Positions 9,601 through 17,194 of a stretch of DNA of 64,000 bases are shown in pieces (position 1 is the stretch's first letter; each line of letters starts with the position of its first letter). This stretch comes from Pseudomonas borbori (GTDB lineage Bacteria; Pseudomonadota; Gammaproteobacteria; Pseudomonadales; Pseudomonadaceae). Below the pieces are notes generated by a model that ran no database searches, was not told the origin of the DNA, and was given only the letters and a program-made list of their open reading frames with translations. A program made the translations under genes and the position numbers. Location of the stretch: NCBI RefSeq assembly GCF_900115555.1, contig NZ_FOWX01000001.1, forward strand, positions 32,962 through 96,961. The letters run 5' to 3'.

Positions 9601-9641
9601 CTGCCGGCGGACCGCGTTGGCATGGCGCGGTCCGGCGGCAG
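9601..9641 (+). terminator. Strong hairpin after mexS
   Basis: The arms CTGCCGGCGGACCGCG (9601-9616) and CGCGGTCCGGCGGCAG (9626-9641) pair at 15 of 16 positions around a 9-nt loop. No U-run follows, so it may be a transcript-end stabiliser or a weak terminator for mexS rather than a classical intrinsic terminator. Confidence 0.5.
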
Positions 9642-10145
9642 CATGGCCTGGCGCAGTTTCTGTCTTACCCCCTCCCTTCCTGCGTGATATGCCTGACGCT
9701 GTCATTGCGCGTCCGTGCCTGCCGGTAATGTAGTTATTCGGACTTGATAGGGTCGAAAATACCTTCTTTATCGAGGTTATATGGACCGTATTAACCTTAA
9801 GGCCTTGATCTACATTGATTTAAATGTTGGCGCGATTTTTGTATCGATAATCGTCAGGGGAATCACTCAGCCGCAGCAGGCCATGACCTCGTTCAGCAGG
9901 CGTTTGCCCTGCAGCAGTGCTCGGCATTAGCGCTGTGCAGGTCGGTCGGGTGATCAAACAGCTCGCAGATAACCGCGTCGACGTGCTAAATGGCAGGTCC
10001 GACGGTTGACCGATCGGTGCTCCTGACGAGGCGTTTGCCGGAAGGCGAGCGGTTCTAACCGGCGCGCTTATGGCGTTGAGTCGGGTCAGGCTGGTCGCTT
10101 GCGAGCAATCGATGCGGTGATTCGGCGCAGTAAGGAGCGATTCGT
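9642..10145. other. Gene-poor stretch between mexS and the nnrS group
   Basis: About 500 bp without a convincing gene. A 49-codon frame at 9781-9930 (ATG after GAGGTTAT) is lower in GC than its surroundings and has no recognisable product. Downstream of it, other frames give short open stretches such as GISAVQVGRVIKQLADN that look like the eroded remains of a gene. No ANR/DNR box or sigma-54 promoter could be recognised here. Confidence 0.4.
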
Positions 10146-10319
10146 ATGTTTGAGGTCGTGAGTGGCAATCTTGAGCAAGGTTCGGAACACTTTGCGGCAC
10201 ACCTTGCCCTCTGTGGGCGACGGGCTGCGGTTACTGCTGCCGGTTCGCGATCGAGTAAGCGCTGGTCTGTGCTTGGTCTGCTGTTGGTGGGGCTGATTTC
10301 CTGGGTGTTGGTTAAGTGA
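10146..10319 (+). CDS. Small putative membrane-anchored protein upstream of nnrS
   Basis: A 57-codon frame that starts ATG 8 nt after TAAGGAG and ends 38 nt before nnrS. The product has a polar N-terminal half and a hydrophobic C-terminal segment (WSVLGLLLVGLISWVLV, about 40-56) that could be a single membrane anchor. I do not recognise a family. The good ribosome-binding site and the close spacing to nnrS argue for a real gene; the short length and lack of homologues known to me argue for caution. Confidence 0.45.
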   Translation: MFEVVSGNLEQGSEHFAAHLALCGRRAAVTAAGSRSSKRWSVLGLLLVGLISWVLVK

Positions 10320-10357
10320 GGGACCGGATCCGTTCGGTAATCTGAAGGAGATGCATC

Positions 10358-11548
10358 ATGCAAGTGCTTGACCGCCGCAAGGCATTGGCTATTACCCCGT
10401 TGTGGCGTCTGGGCTTCCGGCCCTTCTTTCTGGGTGGCTGTCTGTTCGCGCTGTTGGTCGTGCCATTGTGGCTGGCGGCATTGAGTGGCTGGATGGGCGA
10501 GTGGCAGCCGGCCGGGGGCTGGCTGGCCTGGCACCGACATGAGTTGCTGTTCGGTTTCGCCCTGGCGATCATCGCCGGTTTCCTCTTGTCTGCGGTGCAG
10601 ACCTGGACCGGTCAGCCAGGACTGCACGGACGTCCGCTGACGATGCTGGCGCTGCTCTGGCTGGCGGCGCGGGTGGCCTGGTTGGCCGATCTGCCGTTGC
10701 CGCTGCTGGCTGTGCTGGAGCTGGCGTTCCCGTTGGCGGTGGCGGCGGTGATGGCGCGCTCGCTGTGGCAGGTCAGGCAGAAGCGCAATTACCCCATCGT
10801 CGCCGTCTTGCTGCTGCTGGCGGCAGTGGATGCCGTCTGCGTGGCGGGGCTGGCCAGTGCCGACGAGGTGCTGCAGCGCCAGGGTGTGCTGGCCGGGGTC
10901 TGGCTGGTGGCGGCGATGATGGGGCTGATCGGCGGGCGGGTGATTCCTTTCTTCACCCAGCGCGGCCTGGGCAAAGTGGAGGGCGTGAAACCCTGGCCCT
11001 GGCTCGACCTGCTGTTGCTGCTTGGCTCGGCATTGGTCGCCATTCTGTATGCCGCTGGCATCGCCCTGCAGGCCAGGGCCTGGATCGGGCTGCTGTTCGC
11101 GCTCCTGGCGGTAGGCCATCTGCTGCGCCTGGCGCGCTGGTATGACCCGGGCGTGTGGCGGGTGCCCCTGCTCTGGTCGCTGCACCTGGCTTATGCGTGG
11201 TTGGGCGTGGCCTGTCTGGGCATGGCGTTGTGGCATCTGGGGCTGCTGAGCAACCCTAGCCAGCCGCTGCATGCCCTGACTGTAGGTTCCATGGGTGGTT
11301 TGATCCTGGCCATGATCGCCCGCGTCAGTCTGGGCCATACCGGTCGCCCGCTGACGCCGCCAGCCGGGATGACCCTGGCTTTTATCCTGGTGCAATTGGG
11401 TGGTCTGTCCCGTGTAGGCTTGATCGAAGTCTGGCCGTTCTGGGGGCTGTGGTTGGCCGCCGCATGCTGGAGCCTGGCTTTTATTCTGTTCGCCTGGCGC
11501 TATGGGCCGATGCTGTGCCGCGCTCGCGTGGACGGACATCCGGGATGA
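10358..11548 (+). CDS. nnrS: NnrS family haem-copper membrane protein
   Basis: The 396-residue, roughly 12-helix protein begins with the NnrS hallmark (LWRLGFRPFFLGGCLFALL) and contains WHRHELLFGFALAIIAGFLL and GGRVIPFFTQR. NnrS proteins are haem- and copper-containing membrane proteins that relieve NO stress and occur beside denitrification genes under NO-responsive control. The start is set by GAAGGAGATGCATC upstream. No ANR/DNR box was seen directly before it, so it may be read from further upstream. A four-helix membrane protein follows 50 nt later. Confidence 0.93.
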   Translation: MQVLDRRKALAITPLWRLGFRPFFLGGCLFALLVVPLWLAALSGWMGEWQPAGGWLAWHRHELLFGFALAIIAGFLLSAVQTWTGQPGLHGRPLTMLALLWLAARVAWLADLPLPLLAVLELAFPLAVAAVMARSLWQVRQKRNYPIVAVLLLLAAVDAVCVAGLASADEVLQRQGVLAGVWLVAAMMGLIGGRVIPFFTQRGLGKVEGVKPWPWLDLLLLLGSALVAILYAAGIALQARAWIGLLFALLAVGHLLRLARWYDPGVWRVPLLWSLHLAYAWLGVACLGMALWHLGLLSNPSQPLHALTVGSMGGLILAMIARVSLGHTGRPLTPPAGMTLAFILVQLGGLSRVGLIEVWPFWGLWLAAACWSLAFILFAWRYGPMLCRARVDGHPG

Positions 11549-11598
11549 ATACGCATTTTCCTCAGGCCTTGCCATCCGCCTTGTCAGTCGAGTAATCC

Positions 11599-12042
11599 AT
11601 GATTTATCCGGTCTTGCTGATCCTTCACCTGTTCGCCGCGCTGATGTTCATCGGCACGGTGTTCTTCGAAGTGCTGATCCTGGAGAGCGTGCGCAAGCAC
11701 GTGCCGGCCGAGGCGATGGGTCTGATCGAGCGGGGAATCGGTCGGCGTGCCCGGCAGTTGATGCCCTGGGTGTTGCTGGTGCTGTTCGGCGCCGGCATCG
11801 GCATGCTCTGGCTACGCTATCTGCCCGCGCTGGCCGCGCCGCTGGCGTCGCCGTTCAACACCCTGCTGACGTTGAAGGTGATGCTCGCCGCCAGTGTGCT
11901 CGGGCATTTTTTCAGCGCCATGTGGCTGTTCAGCAGCAAGCGCATGACTGGGCGTTATCTGCGCATCATCCATCTCAGCCTGTTCTGTCATATGGTCGGC
12001 ATCGTGCTGCTGGCCAAGGGCATGTTCTATCTGAGCTGGTGA
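11599..12042 (+). CDS. CopD/DUF2269-like four-helix membrane protein
   Basis: The 147-residue product has four predicted membrane helices (about 5-25, 53-75, 84-108 and 125-145). It is clearly paralogous to the protein at 46264-46704: both begin with HLFAALMFIGTVFFEVLIL or HLLAAIAFIGTLFFEVIIL and end with IVLLAKGMFY plus an aromatic tail. Conserved His near residue 10 and in helix 4 (HLSLFCHMVG) could hold haem or copper, but this is only inferred. It probably forms an operon with nnrS. The exact function is unknown. Confidence 0.75.
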   Translation: MIYPVLLILHLFAALMFIGTVFFEVLILESVRKHVPAEAMGLIERGIGRRARQLMPWVLLVLFGAGIGMLWLRYLPALAAPLASPFNTLLTLKVMLAASVLGHFFSAMWLFSSKRMTGRYLRIIHLSLFCHMVGIVLLAKGMFYLSW

Positions 12043-12480
12043 TGTCGCGCTGTAGGAGCACGCCATGCGTGCGAATCGCCGGCATGGCCGGCTCCTACAA
12101 CTCGATGGCTAACGGCATCCACGACAAATGACCTGTGACGCGACACTACGGTGTTGCGCCATTTCAGGGGTGTCGCGACTACAGGTTTGCGACATTTGAA
12201 CCCTGTCGTGACAGGCTGGGTTGGCGGCGCCAAGCGCTGAGCGATCAGGCACCGCCAGCGTGGCGCGCCGCGTAACCCACCAGGCGATCTCCCGCGTTGC
12301 GCCGGTGGTGGGTTACGGCGCAACGGATCTTGCTGGATCATCACAATCGGCAGCATGCGCCTAACCTGCGCGGCCCGACCCACTCTACGAGAGGCCGTTT
12401 AACCGCAGGTTGATTTGTGACGCGACAGGACATTGGCGGGTATCGCCGGCATGCCGGCGATTGGGCAGTCAGGCGGGGGG
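12043..12480. other. Intergenic region with several palindromes
   Basis: This 438-bp gap between converging genes contains an inverted repeat GTAGGAGC (12052) / GGCTCCTAC (12090s), a repeated GTGACGCGACA motif (near 12133 and 12416) with inverted relatives such as GTGTCGCGAC, and the GTGGGTTACGGCGCAAC-type Pseudomonas repeat near 12307-12323. No coding potential is evident. The palindromes may end both the nnrS-side and dnrN-side transcripts. Confidence 0.5.
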
Positions 12481-13146
12481 TTAAGCCTGGTCGGCGACGA
12501 ACAGCACGTTGTTTTCCAGGTGGATGTGCTGCATCAGGTCGTCGTGCAGTTCGTTCAGCCCGCGGTACAGCGCGCGCCAGGTATTGCAGGCGTCTTCCGG
12601 TGGTGTGATGCCGTGGGTCAGGGCTTCCATCTGCTCCAGGGCCAGGCCGTGGTGGTCGTGTTCGAAACGCATCACCGAGATAGGCGCGCTGGCCTGTCTG
12701 GCGTAACCGCTGAGGAGCATGGGGAAGAGGATCTGCTCCTCCTTGAGCATGTGGCTCTCCAGCTCCTGGAGCATGTCCCGCAGCAGGTCGGCCAGACCGT
12801 TCGGGCAATCGGCGCGGTTGCCGTGAACCTGCTCCACCCGGCAGGCCAGGCGGATCAGTTCCGGCAGTTGCTCGCGATGACGGGCGTGATAGCGCTTGAG
12901 AATATGCTCGATCAAGCGCGCGCTGGGCTCGGTGCGCCAGTCCAGGTGGGTACCGCCTTGGGCCTGCAGGCTGTCCAGTTCGGCGGCGACCTCTTCGGGC
13001 TCGATTCCGCGCAGGGTCGCGGCCTCGCGCAGGCTCTTGTGGCCGCCACAACAGAAATCGAGGTTGAAGGCATGGAACACCCGTGTGGCACCGGGAATGT
13101 CGCAGGCCAGGCTGCCAAGCGATTGGTCGAGGAAGGTCGAATTCAT
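12481..13146 (-). CDS. dnrN: Iron-sulfur cluster repair protein of the RIC family (DnrN/YtfE)
   Basis: The 221-residue product has an N-terminal ScdA-type segment (FNLDFCCGGHKSL) followed by a hemerythrin-like di-iron domain with spaced His/Glu ligands (HILKRYHARHREQLPEL, LESHMLKEEQILFP and RFEHDHHGLALEQ). RIC proteins repair nitrosatively damaged Fe-S centres; dnrN is the denitrifier name. A start 18 nt further out (13164) is possible. I prefer 13146 because AAGGT precedes it and the mapped sigma-54 promoter would place the transcript start near 13177. It faces norR across three NorR boxes. Confidence 0.9.
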   Translation of the reverse strand: MNSTFLDQSLGSLACDIPGATRVFHAFNLDFCCGGHKSLREAATLRGIEPEEVAAELDSLQAQGGTHLDWRTEPSARLIEHILKRYHARHREQLPELIRLACRVEQVHGNRADCPNGLADLLRDMLQELESHMLKEEQILFPMLLSGYARQASAPISVMRFEHDHHGLALEQMEALTHGITPPEDACNTWRALYRGLNELHDDLMQHIHLENNVLFVADQA

Positions 13147-13187
13147 GGCGATTACCTTGTGCATTGATGTGGACTGTACGGGTCAGT

Positions 13188-13204
13188 AGCAGCACTCATG
13201 CCAA
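13188..13204 (-). promoter_or_regulatory. Sigma-54 promoter of dnrN
   Basis: Read on the minus strand the sequence is TTGGCATGAGTGCTGCT. It has the -24 GG and -12 GC dinucleotides separated by exactly 10 nt, matching the sigma-54 pattern TGGCAY-N5-TTGCW with one deviation at the -12 element. A transcript start near 13177 gives a 31-nt leader to the preferred dnrN ATG. Confidence 0.75.
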
Positions 13205-13243
13205 GTTGAGCTACTTGAATATCAATGAATTTATATTCTATGT

Positions 13244-13300
13244 GGTTGATTGAACCCTGATCTGTTAGGGTTCTGTCGACCAATCAGGGTAATAAATACC
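13244..13300. promoter_or_regulatory. Three NorR boxes (GGT-N7-ACC)
   Basis: GGT-N7-ACC occurs three times: 13244-13256, 13269-13281 and 13288-13300. NorR of Ralstonia eutropha binds three such boxes upstream of its norAB promoter. Here the sites stand about 40-100 bp upstream of the dnrN sigma-54 promoter, a normal enhancer position. The third box ends directly at the norR ATG, which would allow autorepression. Confidence 0.8.
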
Positions 13301-14830
13301 ATGCTGGAAGCCAGTCTGCTCGCCGATCTCATCACCGAACTGCCTAATGCCGTGCGCTTGCAGCGTCTGGTGCATACCCTGCGCGAGCACTTCAGTTGTG
13401 GCGCGGTGGGGTTATTGCGTCTGGATGGCGACAGCCTGCGTCCGCTGGCGGCCGTGGGCTTGGTACATGAAGCGCTCGGCCGGCGTTTCGTGATCGCCGA
13501 ACACCCGCGTCTGGCGGCGATCATGGCCGCCCGTGAGCCGACCTGGTTCGAGCCGGACAGTCGCCTGCCGGACCCGTATGACGGTTTGCTCGACGCGCAT
13601 GTCGGCGAACCCTTGCCTGTGCACGACTGCATGGGCGTCAGCCTGTACGTCGAGGGGCAGTTGTGGGGCGCGTTGACCCTCGACGCTCTGCATGCCGGGA
13701 CCTTCGACAGCAGCGCCCGGCGCGATCTGCAGCGCTATGCCCTGATGATCGAGGCGGCGGTGCGGGTGACGCGCCTGGAGCAGGAAAATCGTAGTCTGCG
13801 CCTGGCCCGTAGCGATGTGCAGACGGCCGCCCTGGTCACCGAGGAGAGCGAGATCCTCGGTCATAGCCAGGCGATTCGGCAGTTGCTGGGTGAGTTGGAG
13901 GTGGTGGCCGACTCGGAACTGCCGGTGCTGTTGCTGGGTGAAACCGGTGTGGGCAAGGAGCTGTTCGCTCGCCACCTGCATCGCTTGTCGCGGCGGCGCA
14001 ACAAGCCGCTGATCCAGGTCAACTGTGCCGCGCTACCCGAGTCGCTGGCCGAAAGCGAGCTGTTCGGCCACGTCAAGGGCGCCTTTTCCGGCGCCGCCAG
14101 CGATCGCCCCGGGCGTTTCGATGCAGCCAATGGCGGCACCCTGCTGCTCGACGAGGTGGGCGAATTGCCCCTCAGCGTGCAGGCCAAGCTGTTGCGCACC
14201 CTGCAAAATGGCGAGATCCAGCGCCTGGGCGCGGACAAGCCGCTGCATGTCGATGTGCGGATTATTGCCGCGACCAATCGCCATCTGCCGGACAGTATTC
14301 GCGACGGACATTTCCGTGCCGACCTCTACCACCGCCTGTCGGTGTATCCGGTGCCGATCCCGCCGTTGCGCGAACGCGGCAACGATGTGCTGCTGCTGGC
14401 CGGGTATTTTCTCGAGCTCAACCGCGCGCGCCTGGGCTTGCGCAGTATGCGTCTGTCGCCCGCGGCGGAGCGCGCCATGCTGGCCTATGCATGGCCGGGC
14501 AATGTGCGCGAACTGGAGCATGTGATCAGTCGGGCGGCCCTCAAGCTGCTCAGTCGCGGCGCCAGCCGCACGCAGATCCTGACCCTGGAGCCCGATCTGC
14601 TCGACCTCGATAACTCGGTTCGGCGGCCGGGCGCCGTCGAGCTGCCGGCGCTGCAAGACGCGCCGGTGTCGGCAGCCTGCTCGATGCGCGAGGCAGTCGA
14701 AGCCTGCCAGCGCCAGAGTATCTTGCAAGCCCTGGAGTTGTGTGCCGATAACTGGGCCAGTGCGGCGCGCCTGCTCGAGCTCGACCCGAGCAACCTGCAC
14801 AAACTGGCGCGGCGTCTGCGCTTGAAGTGA
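13301..14830 (+). CDS. norR: NO-responsive sigma-54 activator NorR (DnrS type)
   Basis: The 509-residue product has an N-terminal GAF domain (about 20-170), which in NorR holds the NO-sensing iron. A sigma-54 AAA+ domain follows with Walker A GETGVGKE (about 213-220) and Walker B GGTLLLDEVGELPLSVQAKL, then a C-terminal Fis-type helix-turn-helix (DNWASAARLLELDPSNLHKL). The sigma-54 contact loop reads GAFSGA (260-265) where GAFTGA is usual. The first in-frame TTG is at 13250, but the ATG at 13301 starts the conserved N-terminus MLEASLLADLITELP. The divergent dnrN is the evident target. Confidence 0.9.
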   Translation: MLEASLLADLITELPNAVRLQRLVHTLREHFSCGAVGLLRLDGDSLRPLAAVGLVHEALGRRFVIAEHPRLAAIMAAREPTWFEPDSRLPDPYDGLLDAHVGEPLPVHDCMGVSLYVEGQLWGALTLDALHAGTFDSSARRDLQRYALMIEAAVRVTRLEQENRSLRLARSDVQTAALVTEESEILGHSQAIRQLLGELEVVADSELPVLLLGETGVGKELFARHLHRLSRRRNKPLIQVNCAALPESLAESELFGHVKGAFSGAASDRPGRFDAANGGTLLLDEVGELPLSVQAKLLRTLQNGEIQRLGADKPLHVDVRIIAATNRHLPDSIRDGHFRADLYHRLSVYPVPIPPLRERGNDVLLLAGYFLELNRARLGLRSMRLSPAAERAMLAYAWPGNVRELEHVISRAALKLLSRGASRTQILTLEPDLLDLDNSVRRPGAVELPALQDAPVSAACSMREAVEACQRQSILQALELCADNWASAARLLELDPSNLHKLARRLRLK

Positions 14831-14880
14831 TGAGTCCTGGTGCCGGCTCGCCCAATGGCCCCTGCGGCAAGCCTGTTGTT

Positions 14881-14946
14881 CCGTAGTCCGGATGCAATCC
14901 GGGAAATCCGGCGCCTGCGAATGCCCCGGATTGCATCCAGGCCACG
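14881..14946. repeat. Palindromic intergenic repeat, copy 2
   Basis: CCGTAGTCCGGATGCAATCC faces GGATTGCATCCAGGCCACG, giving a near-perfect hairpin just downstream of norR. It is the same family as the copies at 6029-6084 and 58503-58564 and could end or stabilise the norR transcript. Confidence 0.7.
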
Positions 14947-14956
14947 CGTTGGGCTG

Positions 14957-15010
14957 AGAGACCGTGGAAAATTCGCTTGCCTGCCGTGACCGCCTCCTGG
15001 CGCGCGGCTT
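14957..15010. repeat. Degenerate left end of the MITE-like element (copy D)
   Basis: AGAGACCGTGGAAAATTCG matches the left end of copy A at 15 of 19 positions, followed by CTTGCCTGCCGTGACCGCC, which tracks the interior of copy A. The right end is missing. It lies just before the ANR/DNR box of the HemN-like gene. Confidence 0.5.
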
Positions 15011-15020
15011 TTCTCCTGGG

Positions 15021-15034
15021 TTGACTCAGGTCAA
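15021..15034. promoter_or_regulatory. ANR/DNR box of the HemN-like gene
   Basis: TTGACTCAGGTCAA is a perfect match to TTGAY-N4-RTCAA. Its centre lies 65 bp upstream of the ATG at 15093, so a class II (-41.5) position gives a leader of about 24 nt. Expression under oxygen limitation or NO is therefore expected. Confidence 0.8.
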
Positions 15035-15092
15035 TGAGGTTTTCCGCCAATACCCCGACACTGTTGGTCGATGTCATACGGGAGGACGGCGG

Positions 15093-16451
15093 ATGTTGGA
15101 ATCCATCAGTTGGGACGGCAAGTTGTTCAACCGCTATGCCCATGGCTATCCCGGTCACAGCTATTATCCCGAGGCTGCGGTCTTTCATCGCGGGATTGGC
15201 TCGCTGGATCTGCTGCGTGCCTTGCGCAATAGCCGGCAGGCCCAGCGGCCACTCTCGCTGGCGCTGCAATTGCCGATCAACCGCGTCTTCAGTCAGCAGC
15301 GCGAGAGTTGCTCGCCAGGCGCCTTCATCGCCTACCTGGAATGCCTGGAGCGAGAGATCGACAGGATCGGCTGCCATCTAGGCGCGCAGCAGCGCGTCAA
15401 GCAGTTTCATCTGGCTGGCGGCAGTACGCCGAGCGCCGACCAGTTGCATAAGCTGATGAGCCATCTGCGCAAGCGCTTCAGTTTTCTCGATTACGACGAG
15501 GGTGATTACAGCGTCGATATCCAGTTGCCCCATTCGGATTGGACGACCATGGGGCGGCTGCGCGAGCTGGGGTTCAATCACATCAGCATCAGCGTTCCCG
15601 ATATCGCGGCGGTCACTGGAGGGGCGCTGGCCTGGCAGGACCCGAGGCACATCCGCTCACTGATCGATGCCGCTCGCACGCTTAGCTACCGTGCGGTGAA
15701 TATCGATATCGGCTATGGCCGCTCTTGGCAAACCCGGGAAAGTTTCGCCCGCAAGGTGGCGGCCATCATCGAGTTGCAGCCGAACCGGGTGACGGTCTTC
15801 GACTATGCGGAGCCGCCGCAGCGTTATCGGCCGTTGGGGCGGTTTGCCGCGAGAAGCTTGTCGGACCAGCAGGATAAACTGGCCATGCAGCGACTATGTG
15901 TCGAGCAGCTCGGCCGGGCCGGCTATCGCTATCTTGGCATGGGCCTGTTCGCCCTGGCGGATGACGACCTGGTCATCGCCCAGGAAAACGCCAGCCTGCA
16001 GCGCAATTGCCAGGGCTTCAGCCGGCATGCGGATTGCGATCACATCGGCCTGGGTGTCGCCGCCATCAGTCAGATCGACGGCCTCTATGTACAGAACAGT
16101 CGCGATCTCCAGGCCTATCAGGCCCAACTCGATATGGGCCAGTTGGCGAGCTGGCGCGGTTTGCGCTGCGGGCCCGACGACCGTTTGCGGGCCGAGGTGA
16201 TCGAGCGCTTGACCTGTGATTTCGGCCTGGATATTCGACGCATCGAAGCGCGTTTCGGTCTGGTTTTTCGTGAATATTTCGCCGACGCCTGGCCGGCCCT
16301 GGAGCAAATGCAGCGTGACGGCCTGATCAGCCTCGACGAGGCGTCCATCGCAATCTCGCCCGCCGGGCGTTTACTGGTGCATTCGGTGTGTCGGCTGTTC
16401 GATCGATACAATGGCGTGTCACGCGCGCAATCCGTTTCCCTGGCGGGCTAG
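15093..16451 (+). CDS. HemN-like protein lacking the radical-SAM cysteines
   Basis: The 452-residue product aligns along its whole length with oxygen-independent coproporphyrinogen III oxidase HemN (compare 44801-46189, 462 residues). Shared features include the N-terminal SYYPEA/TSYPTA segment, GGSTP, YRYLGMGLFALADDDLVIA, LQRNCQGFSRHADCDHIGLG and the C-terminal domain. The 4Fe-4S motif CxxxCxxC is gone: HemN's IPFCQSLCYYCACN is replaced by LPINRVFSQQRESCSPG, with Asn63, Ser67 and Arg70 at the three ligand positions. It cannot be an ordinary radical-SAM enzyme; a haem-binding, chaperone or regulatory role is possible. The reading frame is intact, with GGGAGG before the chosen ATG and a perfect ANR/DNR box upstream. 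Confidence 0.85.
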   Translation: MLESISWDGKLFNRYAHGYPGHSYYPEAAVFHRGIGSLDLLRALRNSRQAQRPLSLALQLPINRVFSQQRESCSPGAFIAYLECLEREIDRIGCHLGAQQRVKQFHLAGGSTPSADQLHKLMSHLRKRFSFLDYDEGDYSVDIQLPHSDWTTMGRLRELGFNHISISVPDIAAVTGGALAWQDPRHIRSLIDAARTLSYRAVNIDIGYGRSWQTRESFARKVAAIIELQPNRVTVFDYAEPPQRYRPLGRFAARSLSDQQDKLAMQRLCVEQLGRAGYRYLGMGLFALADDDLVIAQENASLQRNCQGFSRHADCDHIGLGVAAISQIDGLYVQNSRDLQAYQAQLDMGQLASWRGLRCGPDDRLRAEVIERLTCDFGLDIRRIEARFGLVFREYFADAWPALEQMQRDGLISLDEASIAISPAGRLLVHSVCRLFDRYNGVSRAQSVSLAG

Positions 16452-16636
16452 CAGGCCCATGGCAAGGCTGCGACGCTCGGTCGCAGCTGTCGTTAATCGA
16501 CTCGAAAGCCCCAGGCGGCGAGGGGTCCAGGCCTGGGCAGGATGCTCTGCCGACGATGGTATACCTCCAACGAGGAATGGGCTGTACCAAAGTACCGGTG
16601 CAGTCTGCGGCCAGACATTCTATGGAGGCTTCCAGC

Positions 16637-17194
16637 ATGGCTCATCTGTCCAGCGCCGATTTTCAGTCATTACGCATCGCCGTCCTGACCGTCAGCGATA
16701 CCCGCAGTCTGGCCACCGATACTTCGGGGCAAACCCTGATCGAGGGGCTGGAGGCGGCCGGTCACGCACTGGTTGAGCGGGCCCTGGTGATCGACGATAT
16801 CTGGCAGATTCGCGCGCGGGTATGCGCCTGGATCGCCGACCCGCTGGTGCAGGTGATCCTGATCACCGGTGGCACCGGTTTCACTGCGCGGGACAATACC
16901 CCGCAAGCCGTGGCACCCTTGCTGGACAAGCTGGTCGATGGCTTCGGCGAACTGTTCCGCCAGGTCTCGCTGGCCGAGATCGGCACCTCCAGCCTGCAGT
17001 CGCGTGCAGTGGCCGGGATCAGCAACGGTGCGCTGATCTGCTGCCTGCCCGGTTCGCCCAACGCCTGCCGCACGGCCTGGGAGAAGATTCTGCGCGAGCA
17101 ACTGGACAGCCGTACCGGGCCGTGCAACTTCGTCGCCCACCTCAAGCGCCTGGCCGACCAGCCGCAAGTCGCGCTCTGCGGAGCCCGTTCATGA
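16637..17194 (+). CDS. moaB: Molybdenum cofactor protein MoaB/MogA type
   Basis: The 185-residue product carries the molybdopterin-binding fold signature ILITGGTGFTARDNTPQAV (about 72-90) and LPGSPNACRTAWEKIL. MoaB/MogA proteins adenylylate molybdopterin ahead of Mo insertion by MoeA. The start ATG at 16637 follows GGAGG by 8 nt; an in-frame ATG at 16622 overlaps that site and is less likely. The gene shares an ATGA overlap with moeA, so the two form a unit that supplies cofactor to nitrate reductase. It follows the HemN-like gene by 185 bp without a visible box of its own. Confidence 0.9.
   Translation: MAHLSSADFQSLRIAVLTVSDTRSLATDTSGQTLIEGLEAAGHALVERALVIDDIWQIRARVCAWIADPLVQVILITGGTGFTARDNTPQAVAPLLDKLVDGFGELFRQVSLAEIGTSSLQSRAVAGISNGALICCLPGSPNACRTAWEKILREQLDSRTGPCNFVAHLKRLADQPQVALCGARS

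Noticed and set aside
9781..9930. 49-residue frame in the mexS-nnrS gap as a gene
   Set aside because: It has only a weak ribosome-binding site and no recognisable product, and the downstream sequence looks like eroded coding remnants.
10055..11575. 506-codon minus-strand frame across nnrS
   Set aside because: It is Gln/Arg/His-rich, antisense to a clear 12-helix NnrS protein, with no domain and no start signal.
13214..13224. TTGAATATCAA as an ANR/DNR box in the dnrN-norR gap
   Set aside because: The half-sites are 3 nt apart instead of the 4-6 nt needed for TTGAY-N4-RTCAA; the NorR boxes and the sigma-54 promoter explain this region better.
16452..16636. Possible Mo-cofactor riboswitch before moaB
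   Set aside because: Some short complementary stretches (GGTATACC, GGTAC) exist, but I could not lay out the conserved helices of the Moco RNA motif; a covariance-model search would be needed.
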